Assembly: GCA_964544265.1 (NCBI GenBank) | Contig: CAZJBD010000001.1 | Location: forward strand, 1 to 64,000 | Direction: 5' to 3' | Source of the DNA: JALHVH01 sp964544265 | Lineage (GTDB): Bacteria > Acidobacteriota > Aminicenantia > Aminicenantales > Saccharicenantaceae | Length of the DNA stretch: 64,000 bases | In this document: positions 20,496-28,118 of the stretch, piece after piece | Position numbering within the stretch: the first letter of the stretch is position 1 | How the letters are laid out: every line of letters starts with the position of its first letter | The notes under the pieces: generated by a model | Seen by the model: only the letters and a program-made list of their open reading frames with translations | Databases searched by the model: none | Told to the model about the DNA's origin: nothing | Program-made: the position numbers and the translations under genes

Positions 20496-20918
20496 ATGAG
20501 CATTCGTGCTAAGTCTGTTTGTTTGGTGAGCCTTGCTGTCGTTTTCTTATCGATGAGTATGTTTTTTTCTGCTTCGGAGGAGCAGGAAAAAAAGATGCCG
20601 GAACCCAAATTGATACCATTGGATCTTAACGTAAAGGAATACCTGGGCATTCTCGGGGGGCCTCCAGAGACGGTGACCATGCACTCGGGGCTTGTCGTGC
20701 TCGAGCCTGGAAAATCGGTAGGCAAGCACAATACGAAAAACTATGAGGAAGTGCTTGTCGTCCTGGAGGGCGCGGGTGAGATGATGATCACGGGCGGCCC
20801 GACGTTATATTTGAAAGGCGATAGCATTGCCTATTGCCCTCCGCGCACGGAGCATGATGTGATTTGCACGGGGTCGGCTAAATTGAAGTACGTGTATATT
20901 GTGGCGAATGCTGAATAA
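20496..20918 (+). CDS. Exported cupin-domain protein
   Basis: About 140 residues: a signal peptide (hydrophobic core CLVSLAVVFLSMSMFF) followed by a single small cupin barrel. Cupin motif 1 is seen as GKSVGKHNTKNYEEVLVVLEGAGEM and motif 2 as GDSIAYCPPRTEHDV, giving possible metal ligands in the His/Glu/His positions. The function is unknown; such exported cupins often bind a metal or small ligand. ATG 20496 is preferred because AAAGGAG lies 5 bases upstream, whereas the ATG at 20481 has no ribosome binding site. Confidence 0.75.
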   Translation: MSIRAKSVCLVSLAVVFLSMSMFFSASEEQEKKMPEPKLIPLDLNVKEYLGILGGPPETVTMHSGLVVLEPGKSVGKHNTKNYEEVLVVLEGAGEMMITGGPTLYLKGDSIAYCPPRTEHDVICTGSAKLKYVYIVANAE

Positions 20919-20931
20919 GGAAGGTCATGCC

Positions 20932-20973
20932 ATGAAGACGAGGTTTATAGTGATGTGGATAGTAGGGGCGTAG
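20932..20973 (+). CDS. Possible 13-codon peptide
   Basis: A GGAAGG sequence lies before an ATG, followed by 13 codons (MKTRFIVMWIVGA) and a TAG. It resembles the first part of a signal peptide. It could be a leader peptide, the remnant of a broken exported gene, or chance. It ends 14 bases before the esterase start. Confidence 0.2.
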   Translation: MKTRFIVMWIVGA

Positions 20974-20987
20974 TCAGGAGGCATGCG

Positions 20988-21842
20988 ATGCGAACTAAGG
21001 TCCTGGTTTTCACGCTAATGGCATTGGCGACGGCGGTAAAGGTATATGGTAGTGAATTTGGTCAAAATACTCCGTCGGTCACGGTTGTGCGTACCGCACA
21101 CCATAGACTCGAGTCGGCGAAAGTCGGCGATGCCTTCATCATCCACGTTCGACTGCCGGAATCTTATTCCTATAGCGAGAAGAGTTTTCCGGTTTTGTAT
21201 GTGCTCGATGGCGACAAGTGCTTCGGGCTTGCGGCGGACACTGCGGACTGGCTGGCGTGGGCTAAGGAGGCTCCTGAGATCATCGTTGTCGGTATCGCAT
21301 ATGATCAAAGCCTTGACGACTGGTGGCAGAAGAGAAGCCGTGATTTCACGCCGACAAAGGACGCCAGTAAGCTATGGGGCGAGTGGCCGCTGGCTGGAGA
21401 AGCGACTAAGTTCCAGGACTTTTTGGCTGAGGAGCTGTTTCCATTTATCGAGGGCCACTACAGGGCCCTGCCGGACGATCGGGCCGTCGCAGGTATTTCG
21501 TTAGGAGGGCTATTTGGGGCTTTCAGCCTCTTCACCCGCCCGAGCCTGTTTCAGCGTTATATTCTGATCTCCCCCGCGTTTGTCTGGGACAACAAGCGCT
21601 TGTGGCAATACGAAGCTCGGTATAAGGTGAGATCTAACATGCTATCAGCGACTGTTTTCAGCGCGGTCGGTGATGCGGACGAACCGGCAATCCTGATGCC
21701 GTGGGCTGAGTTTGGCCGTCTAGTTGAGGGACGGGGCTATTCTGGGTTGCGCTGGATCACGCAGATGTTCCCCAGCGAGAGTCATATTTCCGTTCTTCCG
21801 GGTGCCCTATCGCGAGGCATCAGGAGCATCTATGGGAAGTGA
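20988..21842 (+). CDS. Exported alpha/beta-hydrolase, esterase D/IroE type
   Basis: 284 residues with a signal peptide ending near VYG. The sequence follows the putative esterase family (Fes/IroE/esterase D-like): FPVLYVLDGD early, then a nucleophile elbow GISLGG near residue 177, and a C-terminal His in SESHISVLPG. An acidic residue in VGDADEP is a candidate third triad member. Likely a periplasmic carboxyl-ester hydrolase; substrate unknown. AGGAGG lies 6 bases before ATG 20988. The stop codon overlaps an ATG of the downstream methyltransferase frame. Confidence 0.78.
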   Translation: MRTKVLVFTLMALATAVKVYGSEFGQNTPSVTVVRTAHHRLESAKVGDAFIIHVRLPESYSYSEKSFPVLYVLDGDKCFGLAADTADWLAWAKEAPEIIVVGIAYDQSLDDWWQKRSRDFTPTKDASKLWGEWPLAGEATKFQDFLAEELFPFIEGHYRALPDDRAVAGISLGGLFGAFSLFTRPSLFQRYILISPAFVWDNKRLWQYEARYKVRSNMLSATVFSAVGDADEPAILMPWAEFGRLVEGRGYSGLRWITQMFPSESHISVLPGALSRGIRSIYGK

Positions 21843-21880
21843 TGGGAAGTGAGCTAGCCCGATCATCAAGAGGAAAAGAG

Positions 21881-22666
21881 ATGTTGGGAGATCGATCAAG
21901 ACAAATAAAGGAGCGGTGGGATGAACGGGCAACGAGATACGATCAGTATTACAAGACGTTTAAAGGCGCCGTTGAACACTATGTGGGCTGGGAGTTGCTT
22001 AAAGGATATCTTCCCAAAAATAGAGATGCAAAGATCTTAGATGCTGCTGGCGGCTCCGGGAGGATCGCACTCCCTTTGGCGAAGATGGGATACTCAGTCA
22101 CTCTATGCGATATCTCTCCCAGGATGCTGGAGACAGCAAGGCAGAAATTGCTCAAAGAAGGAGTCCTGGATAGGGTCAACATCCTTGAATGTGATATCGG
22201 CCAACTTCGTTTTGCCGACCAGAGTTTCGATTTCGCCCTCTGTTGGAATGGCATGCTTGAAGCCGCAAAAGAGCTCATAAGAGTTACGAAACGGGGAGGA
22301 ACGATCTCAATGTATCTCGTAAACAGATGCCGTGCAGCGATTGATCTGTTCTCAAAAGATCCTGCATCGGCACTCGAGCTGATCGAATCGTCCTTGGATG
22401 AAGTCCAGGATGATGGAGAGAGATTCAGGGCTGTCGACCCGGACAAGGCCAAGAAGTTGTTTGAAGCGCTGGGGGTTACCGTCCTCGACATATATGCAGT
22501 TTGCGGCTGGACGGATCTTCTTTGTATACCCCAAAAACTTCAAGACTCCCGCAAGTGGGATAAAGATGTCTTCGTTCGGATAACAAAAATGGTGATGGGA
22601 TTAAGCAAGGAGCCGTCTGTCGTGGGGATGTCAAGGCACTTGGTTCTATACGGGGAGAGGGCATAG
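21881..22666 (+). CDS. Class I SAM-dependent methyltransferase
   Basis: About 261 residues with a Rossmann methyltransferase fold. Motif I reads ILDAAGGSGRIALPLAK, followed by VTLCDISPRML with the acidic residue that binds the SAM ribose, and a motif II region at FADQSFDFALCWNG. The C-terminal third has no recognised substrate domain, so the target is unknown. AAGAGGA lies 6 bases before ATG 21881; an alternative ATG at 21842 overlaps the esterase stop. Base composition is visibly more AT-rich than the housekeeping genes. Confidence 0.8.
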   Translation: MLGDRSRQIKERWDERATRYDQYYKTFKGAVEHYVGWELLKGYLPKNRDAKILDAAGGSGRIALPLAKMGYSVTLCDISPRMLETARQKLLKEGVLDRVNILECDIGQLRFADQSFDFALCWNGMLEAAKELIRVTKRGGTISMYLVNRCRAAIDLFSKDPASALELIESSLDEVQDDGERFRAVDPDKAKKLFEALGVTVLDIYAVCGWTDLLCIPQKLQDSRKWDKDVFVRITKMVMGLSKEPSVVGMSRHLVLYGERA

Positions 22667-22672
22667 AGAGAT

Positions 22673-23188
22673 ATGGATCTTGAATTTACCTCGCCCTTTG
22701 ATCAGAAGCCAGGAACCATCGCATCGCTTTTGAAGCAAGCCTATGCTGACCTGGTGAAGAGCGATCCACTGCTGTGGAAGCCGGAGCAGGCGAACTGGGA
22801 ACTGTTCGATCGCGAGGTTTTTGGACAACCTGAGTCCGTTGGGGCTTGCATATTTCTTACCCGACTGGATAGCCGTATCCTGGGGTTTGGCTCATGGGAT
22901 CCGCGGCCGCGACCGTCCTTCGGCATCATCGGCCACAATTGCATCTTGCCTGAGTTCAGAGGGCGGGGTTTTGGGAGACAGCAGATTCAGGAAATCCTTC
23001 GACGGTTCCGGGAGATGGCGATTAAGATGGCCAAAGTCTCTACCCTCGACCACCCGTTCTTCATTCCTGCAATGAGGATGTATGCGGCATGCGGATTCCG
23101 GGAAGTCCGCCGCGTTCCTTGGGATCGCGATCCAACGAAGAGGATGATCGAATATGAGCTGCAGATAAATAACGTCAGGTGGTATTAA
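22673..23188 (+). CDS. GNAT-family N-acetyltransferase
   Basis: 171 residues with the GNAT acetyl-CoA-binding signature: a beta-strand HNCILPEFRGRGFGRQQIQEI, where the R-G-R-G-F-G loop grips the pyrophosphate, and a later MYAACGF turn typical of the fold. The acceptor substrate is not evident. It lies 6 bases after the methyltransferase and 1 base before the macrodomain gene, so these are probably cotranscribed. Confidence 0.8.
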   Translation: MDLEFTSPFDQKPGTIASLLKQAYADLVKSDPLLWKPEQANWELFDREVFGQPESVGACIFLTRLDSRILGFGSWDPRPRPSFGIIGHNCILPEFRGRGFGRQQIQEILRRFREMAIKMAKVSTLDHPFFIPAMRMYAACGFREVRRVPWDRDPTKRMIEYELQINNVRWY

Positions 23189-23189
23189 C

Positions 23190-23708
23190 ATGTCAACACT
23201 CATACGTGCTCTTCAGGCGGACATCACGACTCTCGCGGTTGACGCGATCGTCAACGCAGCGAACTCCTCGCTGCTCGGAGGCGGCGGCGTAGACGGAGCT
23301 ATCCACAGGGCCGCCGGGCCAGACCTCTTAAAAGAGTGTCGCCTGCTCGGGGGGTGCCAAACTGGCGATGCCAAGCTCACAAAGGGCTACCGCCTTCCCG
23401 CGAAGTTCGTCATTCATACCGTTGGCCCGGTCTGGCGGGGCGGTGGGCGCGGCGAGCCGGAGCTCCTGGCTTCCTGTTACCGTCGTTCGCTTGAGGTCGC
23501 CGCGGCCAACGCCATACGCACCATTGCCTTTCCGAGCATCAGCACCGGAATCTATGGGTATCCTATAGAACTTGCGGCGGAAGTCGCTACATCAACGGTC
23601 CGCGCTTCAACGCAAAAGCTGCAAAGCATTCAAAAGGTCATCTTTTGCTGCTTCTCGCGGAATGATTTGCTCGTGTACGAGCAGCTTCTCAGTGGAGAAG
23701 CTGCCTGA
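23190..23708 (+). CDS. Macrodomain protein, O-acetyl-ADP-ribose deacetylase type
   Basis: 172 residues forming a single macrodomain of the YmdB/MacroD class. Conserved blocks are IVNAANSSLLGGGGVDGAIH (catalytic Asp and ADP-ribose binding), GYRLPAKFVIHTVGPVW, and the PSISTGIYGYP loop. Family members remove O-acetyl from ADP-ribose and reverse mono-ADP-ribosylation of aspartate or glutamate. It starts one base after the GNAT stop. No ADP-ribosyltransferase is visible nearby. Confidence 0.93.
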   Translation: MSTLIRALQADITTLAVDAIVNAANSSLLGGGGVDGAIHRAAGPDLLKECRLLGGCQTGDAKLTKGYRLPAKFVIHTVGPVWRGGGRGEPELLASCYRRSLEVAAANAIRTIAFPSISTGIYGYPIELAAEVATSTVRASTQKLQSIQKVIFCCFSRNDLLVYEQLLSGEAA

Positions 23709-23796
23709 TTTCGTCATCGAATGGCTTGTTGTCCTCCGCGAAGGGCTCCCTCTCTTAGCGTGCGATTTGTTTGCAGCGCGAAAGAAACCATTGGGT

Positions 23797-23802
23797 TATA
23801 AT
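23797..23802 (+). promoter_or_regulatory. Possible -10 box ahead of the DUF362 gene
   Basis: A perfect TATAAT lies 29 bases upstream of the ATG at 23832. The best -35-like hexamer, TTGCAG at 23771-23776, is 20 bases away, longer than ideal. The 123-base gap after the macrodomain gene has no other evident signal. Confidence 0.35.
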
Positions 23803-23831
23803 ACGACCCATAAACGATGTTGGAGATAAGA

Positions 23832-24890
23832 ATGAAAAAGAACATGGACAGACGGGAATTCATGCTGAAGGGCACATCCGCCGTTTTAGGAGCGGGACTC
23901 GCTGCGAAAAACGGATTCGGCTCGAGGTTTAACACGGAATCGCCAAGCCGGGTCATTGAGGTCACCCATCCCGGCTCCGTCGCTGAGGGCCGGCGGGTCG
24001 ATCAAACCGCTGTGAGAATGATGATTCGGCAGGGGATGAAAGCCCTGACCGGGAGCGATCAGCCCTGGACACAATTCTTGAGCCTGAACGACAGGGTTGG
24101 GCTCAAGATCAACACCCTGGGCCGGCCTCTCATTTTCACCCACCATGAACTCATCCAGGCCATGGTTGAGGAACTCAAAGATTACGGGATCAAGGAAAAC
24201 AATATCATCGTCTGGGACCGCTGGGAGCATCATATGCTTGCCTGCAAATTCACGTTGAACGTTTCAGACAAGGGAGTTCGCTGCTATGGAACGGAGAGCC
24301 GAGATCCTTCTGTCAGAAGGTTCGATCCCGATGTCGTCTATAGGTCGGATCTTGATAGTCCGGATGAGCGGGAGGACGGAATTGATTCCCTGTATTCGAG
24401 CATTTTCACCCGCGATTGCGACAAGGTCATCAACATGGCCATCATCAAGGATCATAGCAATTCGGGTGTAACCATGTGCCTGAAAAACCTCGCTTACGGC
24501 TTATGCAATAATAACAACCGGTTTCACAAGCCTCCGTATATTGGGCCTTTTATCGCCGATTTTTGCTCCCAATCCCCGGTCCGAAAAAAGGTCGTTCTTC
24601 ACCTCATCGATGGGCTGGAGGGCTGCTATGAGGGCGGGCCGGTCCCGGACAGCACTCGCTTTTTCTTCACTCCCAAGAACCTCTGGTTGGGCACCGACCC
24701 CGTTGCCCTGGACGCGGTGGGATTCCAGGTCATTGAGTCGAAGCGCCTTGAGAAAGGCCTCCCATCCTTAAAAGAGTCAGCCGGATATTATTCGGGAAGG
24801 AGGCCCGTGGACCATATCGACCTGGCCGCCAAAAAAGGTGTTGGAACGAGCGATCTCAACCGGATTAAGGTTGAAAAAATCAGCCTCTAG
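23832..24890 (+). CDS. Tat-exported DUF362 protein
   Basis: 352 residues. The N terminus has the twin-arginine motif MDRREF (Arg7-Arg8) followed by a hydrophobic stretch, so export in folded form is expected. The body is DUF362-like: LNDRVGLKIN, then DYGIKENNIIVWDR, and later KVINMAIIKDHSNSGVTMCLKNLAYG. DUF362 proteins often have a ferredoxin domain; none is visible here. Function unknown. GGAG lies 6 bases before ATG 23832, which supports it over an ATG at 23817. Confidence 0.8.
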   Translation: MKKNMDRREFMLKGTSAVLGAGLAAKNGFGSRFNTESPSRVIEVTHPGSVAEGRRVDQTAVRMMIRQGMKALTGSDQPWTQFLSLNDRVGLKINTLGRPLIFTHHELIQAMVEELKDYGIKENNIIVWDRWEHHMLACKFTLNVSDKGVRCYGTESRDPSVRRFDPDVVYRSDLDSPDEREDGIDSLYSSIFTRDCDKVINMAIIKDHSNSGVTMCLKNLAYGLCNNNNRFHKPPYIGPFIADFCSQSPVRKKVVLHLIDGLEGCYEGGPVPDSTRFFFTPKNLWLGTDPVALDAVGFQVIESKRLEKGLPSLKESAGYYSGRRPVDHIDLAAKKGVGTSDLNRIKVEKISL

Positions 24891-24940
24891 GGACGGACGA
24901 TCGATTCAGCTCGAAGCCGGTCGAACAAGGAGAGAATCCC

Positions 24941-25213
24941 GTGAAACTGAAAGATTTTAAGGTGACCATCACCTGTGTCGAAGGCCCTTGCAGCCGGTCG
25001 AAAGCGGGTACGGTTTTCTATGTCAAGAATGCCCGGCTCGAGATCCCCGTCGGGCAGGGCATCTGCCTTTTTGCTCTGGGCAGCATTTTAGCGCCCCTCA
25101 TAGCGGCGAGCGTGCCGACAGATCCCGAAAACAATATCCTGGAAATCAGCCGCGAATTCCAATGCCCCGACCCGCTGGCCAAGGTCATTTATCGGATCGA
25201 GGAACTGAAATAG
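24941..25213 (+). CDS. Small TIGR04076-like protein
   Basis: 90 residues beginning at GTG with AAGGAGA 7 bases upstream. The layout, VTITCVEGPCSRSKAGTVFY then GQGICLFALGSILAPL, resembles the small TIGR04076 family, where a Cys-rich early segment is followed by a G-x-C-x-x-A helix. Function unknown. It sits between the DUF362 gene and a methyltransferase, in the same direction and closely spaced. Confidence 0.6.
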   Translation: MKLKDFKVTITCVEGPCSRSKAGTVFYVKNARLEIPVGQGICLFALGSILAPLIAASVPTDPENNILEISREFQCPDPLAKVIYRIEELK

Positions 25214-25231
25214 GCCATTTGCGGATAGGAT

Positions 25232-25957
25232 ATGGTTAATATCTATTATTCGGACAATCTGGCGGCGGAGCGGCTCAAGCGCTGCTATGACATCGCTCCT
25301 CCGAGAGTCCGGCAGTATCTCAAGGCCGAAATCGAGTACGTCCTGGACAGAATTCATCCCGGAGATAACGTCTTGGACCTGGGCTGCGGATACGGGCGGG
25401 CCGTGCCTCGGCTGGCCCAAAAAGCGGCCTTTGTCGTCGGCATCGATACGTCCCTTTCCAGCCTAAAATTCGGTCTTTCTTTTCTCCGCAGAGTCCCGAA
25501 TTGCCTTCTCCTGAAAATGGATGCCGCGGGGATGAGTTTTTTGGACGGGTCCTTTGACGCGGTCGTCTGCATCCAGAACGGGATTTCCGCTTTCCAGGTT
25601 GATCCTTTCCGGCTCGTCTCCGAAAGCATCCGGGTGGCGGGGGAAAACGGCGTCGTCCTTTTTTCGACCTACTCGGAGAAATTTTGGCCACGCCGCCTGG
25701 AATGGTTTCGGCTTCAGGCTGCGGAGGGACTCCTGGGCGAGATCGATGAAGAAAAAACAGGCGGAGGGATGATCGTCTGCAAGGATGGCTTCAGGGCCAC
25801 CACGTTTTCCCGGGAGCAATTTCTCGCCTTGACTTCCAAATTTCCTGTCGATGCCGATATCGTCGAAGTCGATCGATCCAGCCTTTTCTGTCTCATCAGG
25901 AAGAAGCGAGTTTCAAAGAGAGGGTTACGAAGCTTGCATGATCTGCCTAGGATTTGA
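25232..25957 (+). CDS. Class I SAM-dependent methyltransferase
   Basis: 241 residues with motif I VLDLGCGYGRAVPRLAQ, an acidic residue in VVGIDTSLSSL, and the motif II/IV region SFDAVVCIQNGISAF. Typical small soluble methyltransferase; the substrate is not evident. Closely spaced after the small upstream gene and followed 30 bases later by a membrane AraC-type regulator. Confidence 0.82.
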   Translation: MVNIYYSDNLAAERLKRCYDIAPPRVRQYLKAEIEYVLDRIHPGDNVLDLGCGYGRAVPRLAQKAAFVVGIDTSLSSLKFGLSFLRRVPNCLLLKMDAAGMSFLDGSFDAVVCIQNGISAFQVDPFRLVSESIRVAGENGVVLFSTYSEKFWPRRLEWFRLQAAEGLLGEIDEEKTGGGMIVCKDGFRATTFSREQFLALTSKFPVDADIVEVDRSSLFCLIRKKRVSKRGLRSLHDLPRI

Positions 25958-25987
25958 TATCTTGAAATCAGGAGCTGGAGACGTGGG

Positions 25988-27136
25988 ATGAACCTGCTCC
26001 ATAACTTTAAAAACCTCTTTCATGTCCTCATCATTTTCCAATGTCTTTTCTTTCTGTCCTATCTTCTTTCCCGGAAGCACAGGAAGCGGCCGGCCAATAT
26101 CATTCTGGCCGTGTTTTTGTTCGTCCTTGCTTTCATAGAGCTCAGCGGAGTCTTTGCTCATTTCCTGGACCTCAAGCGGTACCTTCTCGCCCATATCCCC
26201 CATATCTTGTATATTGGTTTTCCCTTTCCTTATTTGGCCGCTCCTCTTCTTTATTTCTATGTCCTGTCCCTGACCAAAAAGGACTTCAGACTCCAAAAGA
26301 CCCATCTTTTCCACTTCATTCCCTTTGCTTTTTTTGTGGTTTTGATCCTCCTGAGGTATCACCTCCACAGCGCAGGGACACTGCGGCAGATGCTTCAGGA
26401 TGGGTCTTTATTCGGCAATCTCGAGGGGTTGGTCTATGATCTCCTCGCCTACCTGCAATTCTTGGCCTATGCCGTGGCGTCCTTCCTGGTTCTGAAATCA
26501 TTCCGAAGAAATCTCAGGGATGTGTATTCCTCCATTGAGCGAATTAACCTCTCCTGGCTCAATTTCGTTCTTACCGGGCTAGTGGCCGTCAGATCTCTGG
26601 AGATGATTGAGTTGGGACTTTGGCTCGCCACGGGCGATATGAGGGTCGTCGTCCTCTATTATTTGGCCCAGATCGTCTTCATCGTTTTCCTGGCCCTGAT
26701 GTTCTTCAAGGGATTGAAGCAACCTGAGGTGTTTGCGGGCGCCGAGGAGGTCAATCATCAGCGCAAATATGAAAAGGCGTTGCTCTCTAACGAGCAGAAA
26801 GAGGAATATGCCAAAAAGCTCGAGCGTTTCATGGAGACGGAGAAGCCGTATCTTGATCCGTTGCTTTCGCTGGGGGGGCTGGCCAGGAAAGCTTCGATTC
26901 CGGGCCACCATCTTTCCCAGGTTCTCAACACCCATTTCGGCCAGAATTTTTTCGATTTTATCAATGCCTACCGCATCAAGGAGAGTCAGAGGCTCCTCGT
27001 TGATCCGAATAACGGAAAGCGAACAATCATCCAAGTCGTTTATGGAACCGGCTTTAATTCCAAATCCGTGTTCAATGCGGCCTTCAAAAAGCATACCGGC
27101 ATGACACCCTCCCAATTCCGGAAGCTGCAGGGCTAG
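25988..27136 (+). CDS. AraC-family regulator with N-terminal membrane domain
   Basis: 382 residues. The first 240 contain about seven hydrophobic segments (for example ILAVFLFVLAFIELSGVFAH and FIPFAFFVVLILL), forming a sensor embedded in the inner membrane. The C-terminal 110 residues form an AraC-type double helix-turn-helix: LARKASIPGHHLSQVLN, then IIQVVYGTGFNSKSVFNAAF and KKHTGMTPSQFRK. This architecture senses a membrane or periplasmic cue and regulates transcription from the membrane. GGAG lies 7 bases before the ATG. The target genes may be the exported-protein genes that follow, which is inference. Confidence 0.88.
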   Translation: MNLLHNFKNLFHVLIIFQCLFFLSYLLSRKHRKRPANIILAVFLFVLAFIELSGVFAHFLDLKRYLLAHIPHILYIGFPFPYLAAPLLYFYVLSLTKKDFRLQKTHLFHFIPFAFFVVLILLRYHLHSAGTLRQMLQDGSLFGNLEGLVYDLLAYLQFLAYAVASFLVLKSFRRNLRDVYSSIERINLSWLNFVLTGLVAVRSLEMIELGLWLATGDMRVVVLYYLAQIVFIVFLALMFFKGLKQPEVFAGAEEVNHQRKYEKALLSNEQKEEYAKKLERFMETEKPYLDPLLSLGGLARKASIPGHHLSQVLNTHFGQNFFDFINAYRIKESQRLLVDPNNGKRTIIQVVYGTGFNSKSVFNAAFKKHTGMTPSQFRKLQG

Positions 27137-27187
27137 ACCCGGAATCCGGGACCGGCAGGCCGCAAGCATCCAGCGGTTCGGCCCTAT

Positions 27188-27214
27188 GGGGTAGGTCGAT
27201 CCCCGCCCTTTTTT
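27188..27214 (+). terminator. Possible weak terminator after the AraC-type gene
   Basis: GGGG (27188-27191) and CCCC (27201-27204) could pair, followed by a run of six T at 27209-27214. The stem is only 4 bp, so termination is uncertain. A further short inverted repeat, CCCGG/CCGGG, lies just after the stop codon. Confidence 0.25.
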
Positions 27215-27276
27215 ACCTTAAATTACTCGTGTCGACGGATCTTTTCTGCGCCGAGCGGCAGAAAAAAGGAGTTTCG

Positions 27277-28083
27277 ATGAGAAAAGCTTCGGCCATAGGC
27301 ATGGTGATTCTTTGCCCCCTGTTCCTGTTCTCCCGGCTCCAGGCGGATATTTATGTCAAGGGCATTCTTCATATCGGGGGCGGGTACCGCTACGGCCATA
27401 ATTTACCGGATTCGGAGGTCGTCAACGAGTGGTGGTTCGGTCCCCACAAGGCGTCTTTTAGCAGCTCGGGATGGCGTTTTGATTACAGCGGATACGGCGA
27501 CTGGCGCTTGATCTTAGACCAAGAAAAGCGGCGGATCTTGGTTGTCAACATAACCGGCAGGTCTTTTATCGAGATCCCTCTTCCCATGGTCATTGCCGCC
27601 CATGTCGACCCGCCCCTCCCTGAACGTCTGAAAGATTTTGAGATCGATGGAAAAGTATCTGAAGCCGGCAAGGAGGAGATCGTTCTCGACAGGAAATGCA
27701 CCGTCTATGACGTTTCGGAATGGATGATCCGGAGAGATGACCGGTTTTATGACCGGAGAAGAAGGGTCATCAGCGCGCAAGACGTTCCTTTTGATTGGAC
27801 GCTGGCCGATAAGATCTATGAATGGGTCGCCTCCTTTTTCAACCCGCGGCCGGCCTATCTTTCGGAACTCGAAAAGATCCAGGGATTTATTCTTGCCTCA
27901 GAGGAGGAGGTGTTTGAAGGAGGAAGCCGGGTCGGTTTTTCCTTCAAGGTGACGGAGATCAGTGAAAAGACGCCTCCCGCTGATGTCTACGGCCCGCCAG
28001 GGAATTTTTTGAAAAAAGAAAGACTGGGTTTTCTCGAGCTTTTTACCATCAGAGGGACGGTTTACGGCAATCCGCTTTATTAA
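27277..28083 (+). CDS. Exported protein of unknown function
   Basis: 268 residues with a signal peptide ending near LQA. The mature part is rich in beta-strand patterns (WRFDYSGYGDWRLILDQEKR, RILVVNITGRSFIEIPLP) and resembles exported lipocalin/LolA-like or DUF4412 proteins that report on a threonine/serine-rich surface, without a confident family match. It has no transmembrane segment beyond the signal. AAAGGAG lies 6 bases before ATG 27277. It precedes the Tat-exported aldo/keto reductase by 35 bases. Confidence 0.65.
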   Translation: MRKASAIGMVILCPLFLFSRLQADIYVKGILHIGGGYRYGHNLPDSEVVNEWWFGPHKASFSSSGWRFDYSGYGDWRLILDQEKRRILVVNITGRSFIEIPLPMVIAAHVDPPLPERLKDFEIDGKVSEAGKEEIVLDRKCTVYDVSEWMIRRDDRFYDRRRRVISAQDVPFDWTLADKIYEWVASFFNPRPAYLSELEKIQGFILASEEEVFEGGSRVGFSFKVTEISEKTPPADVYGPPGNFLKKERLGFLELFTIRGTVYGNPLY

Positions 28084-28118
28084 GCCGGGGCCGGCTCAAA
28101 AACCGGCCGGGAGGAAAG

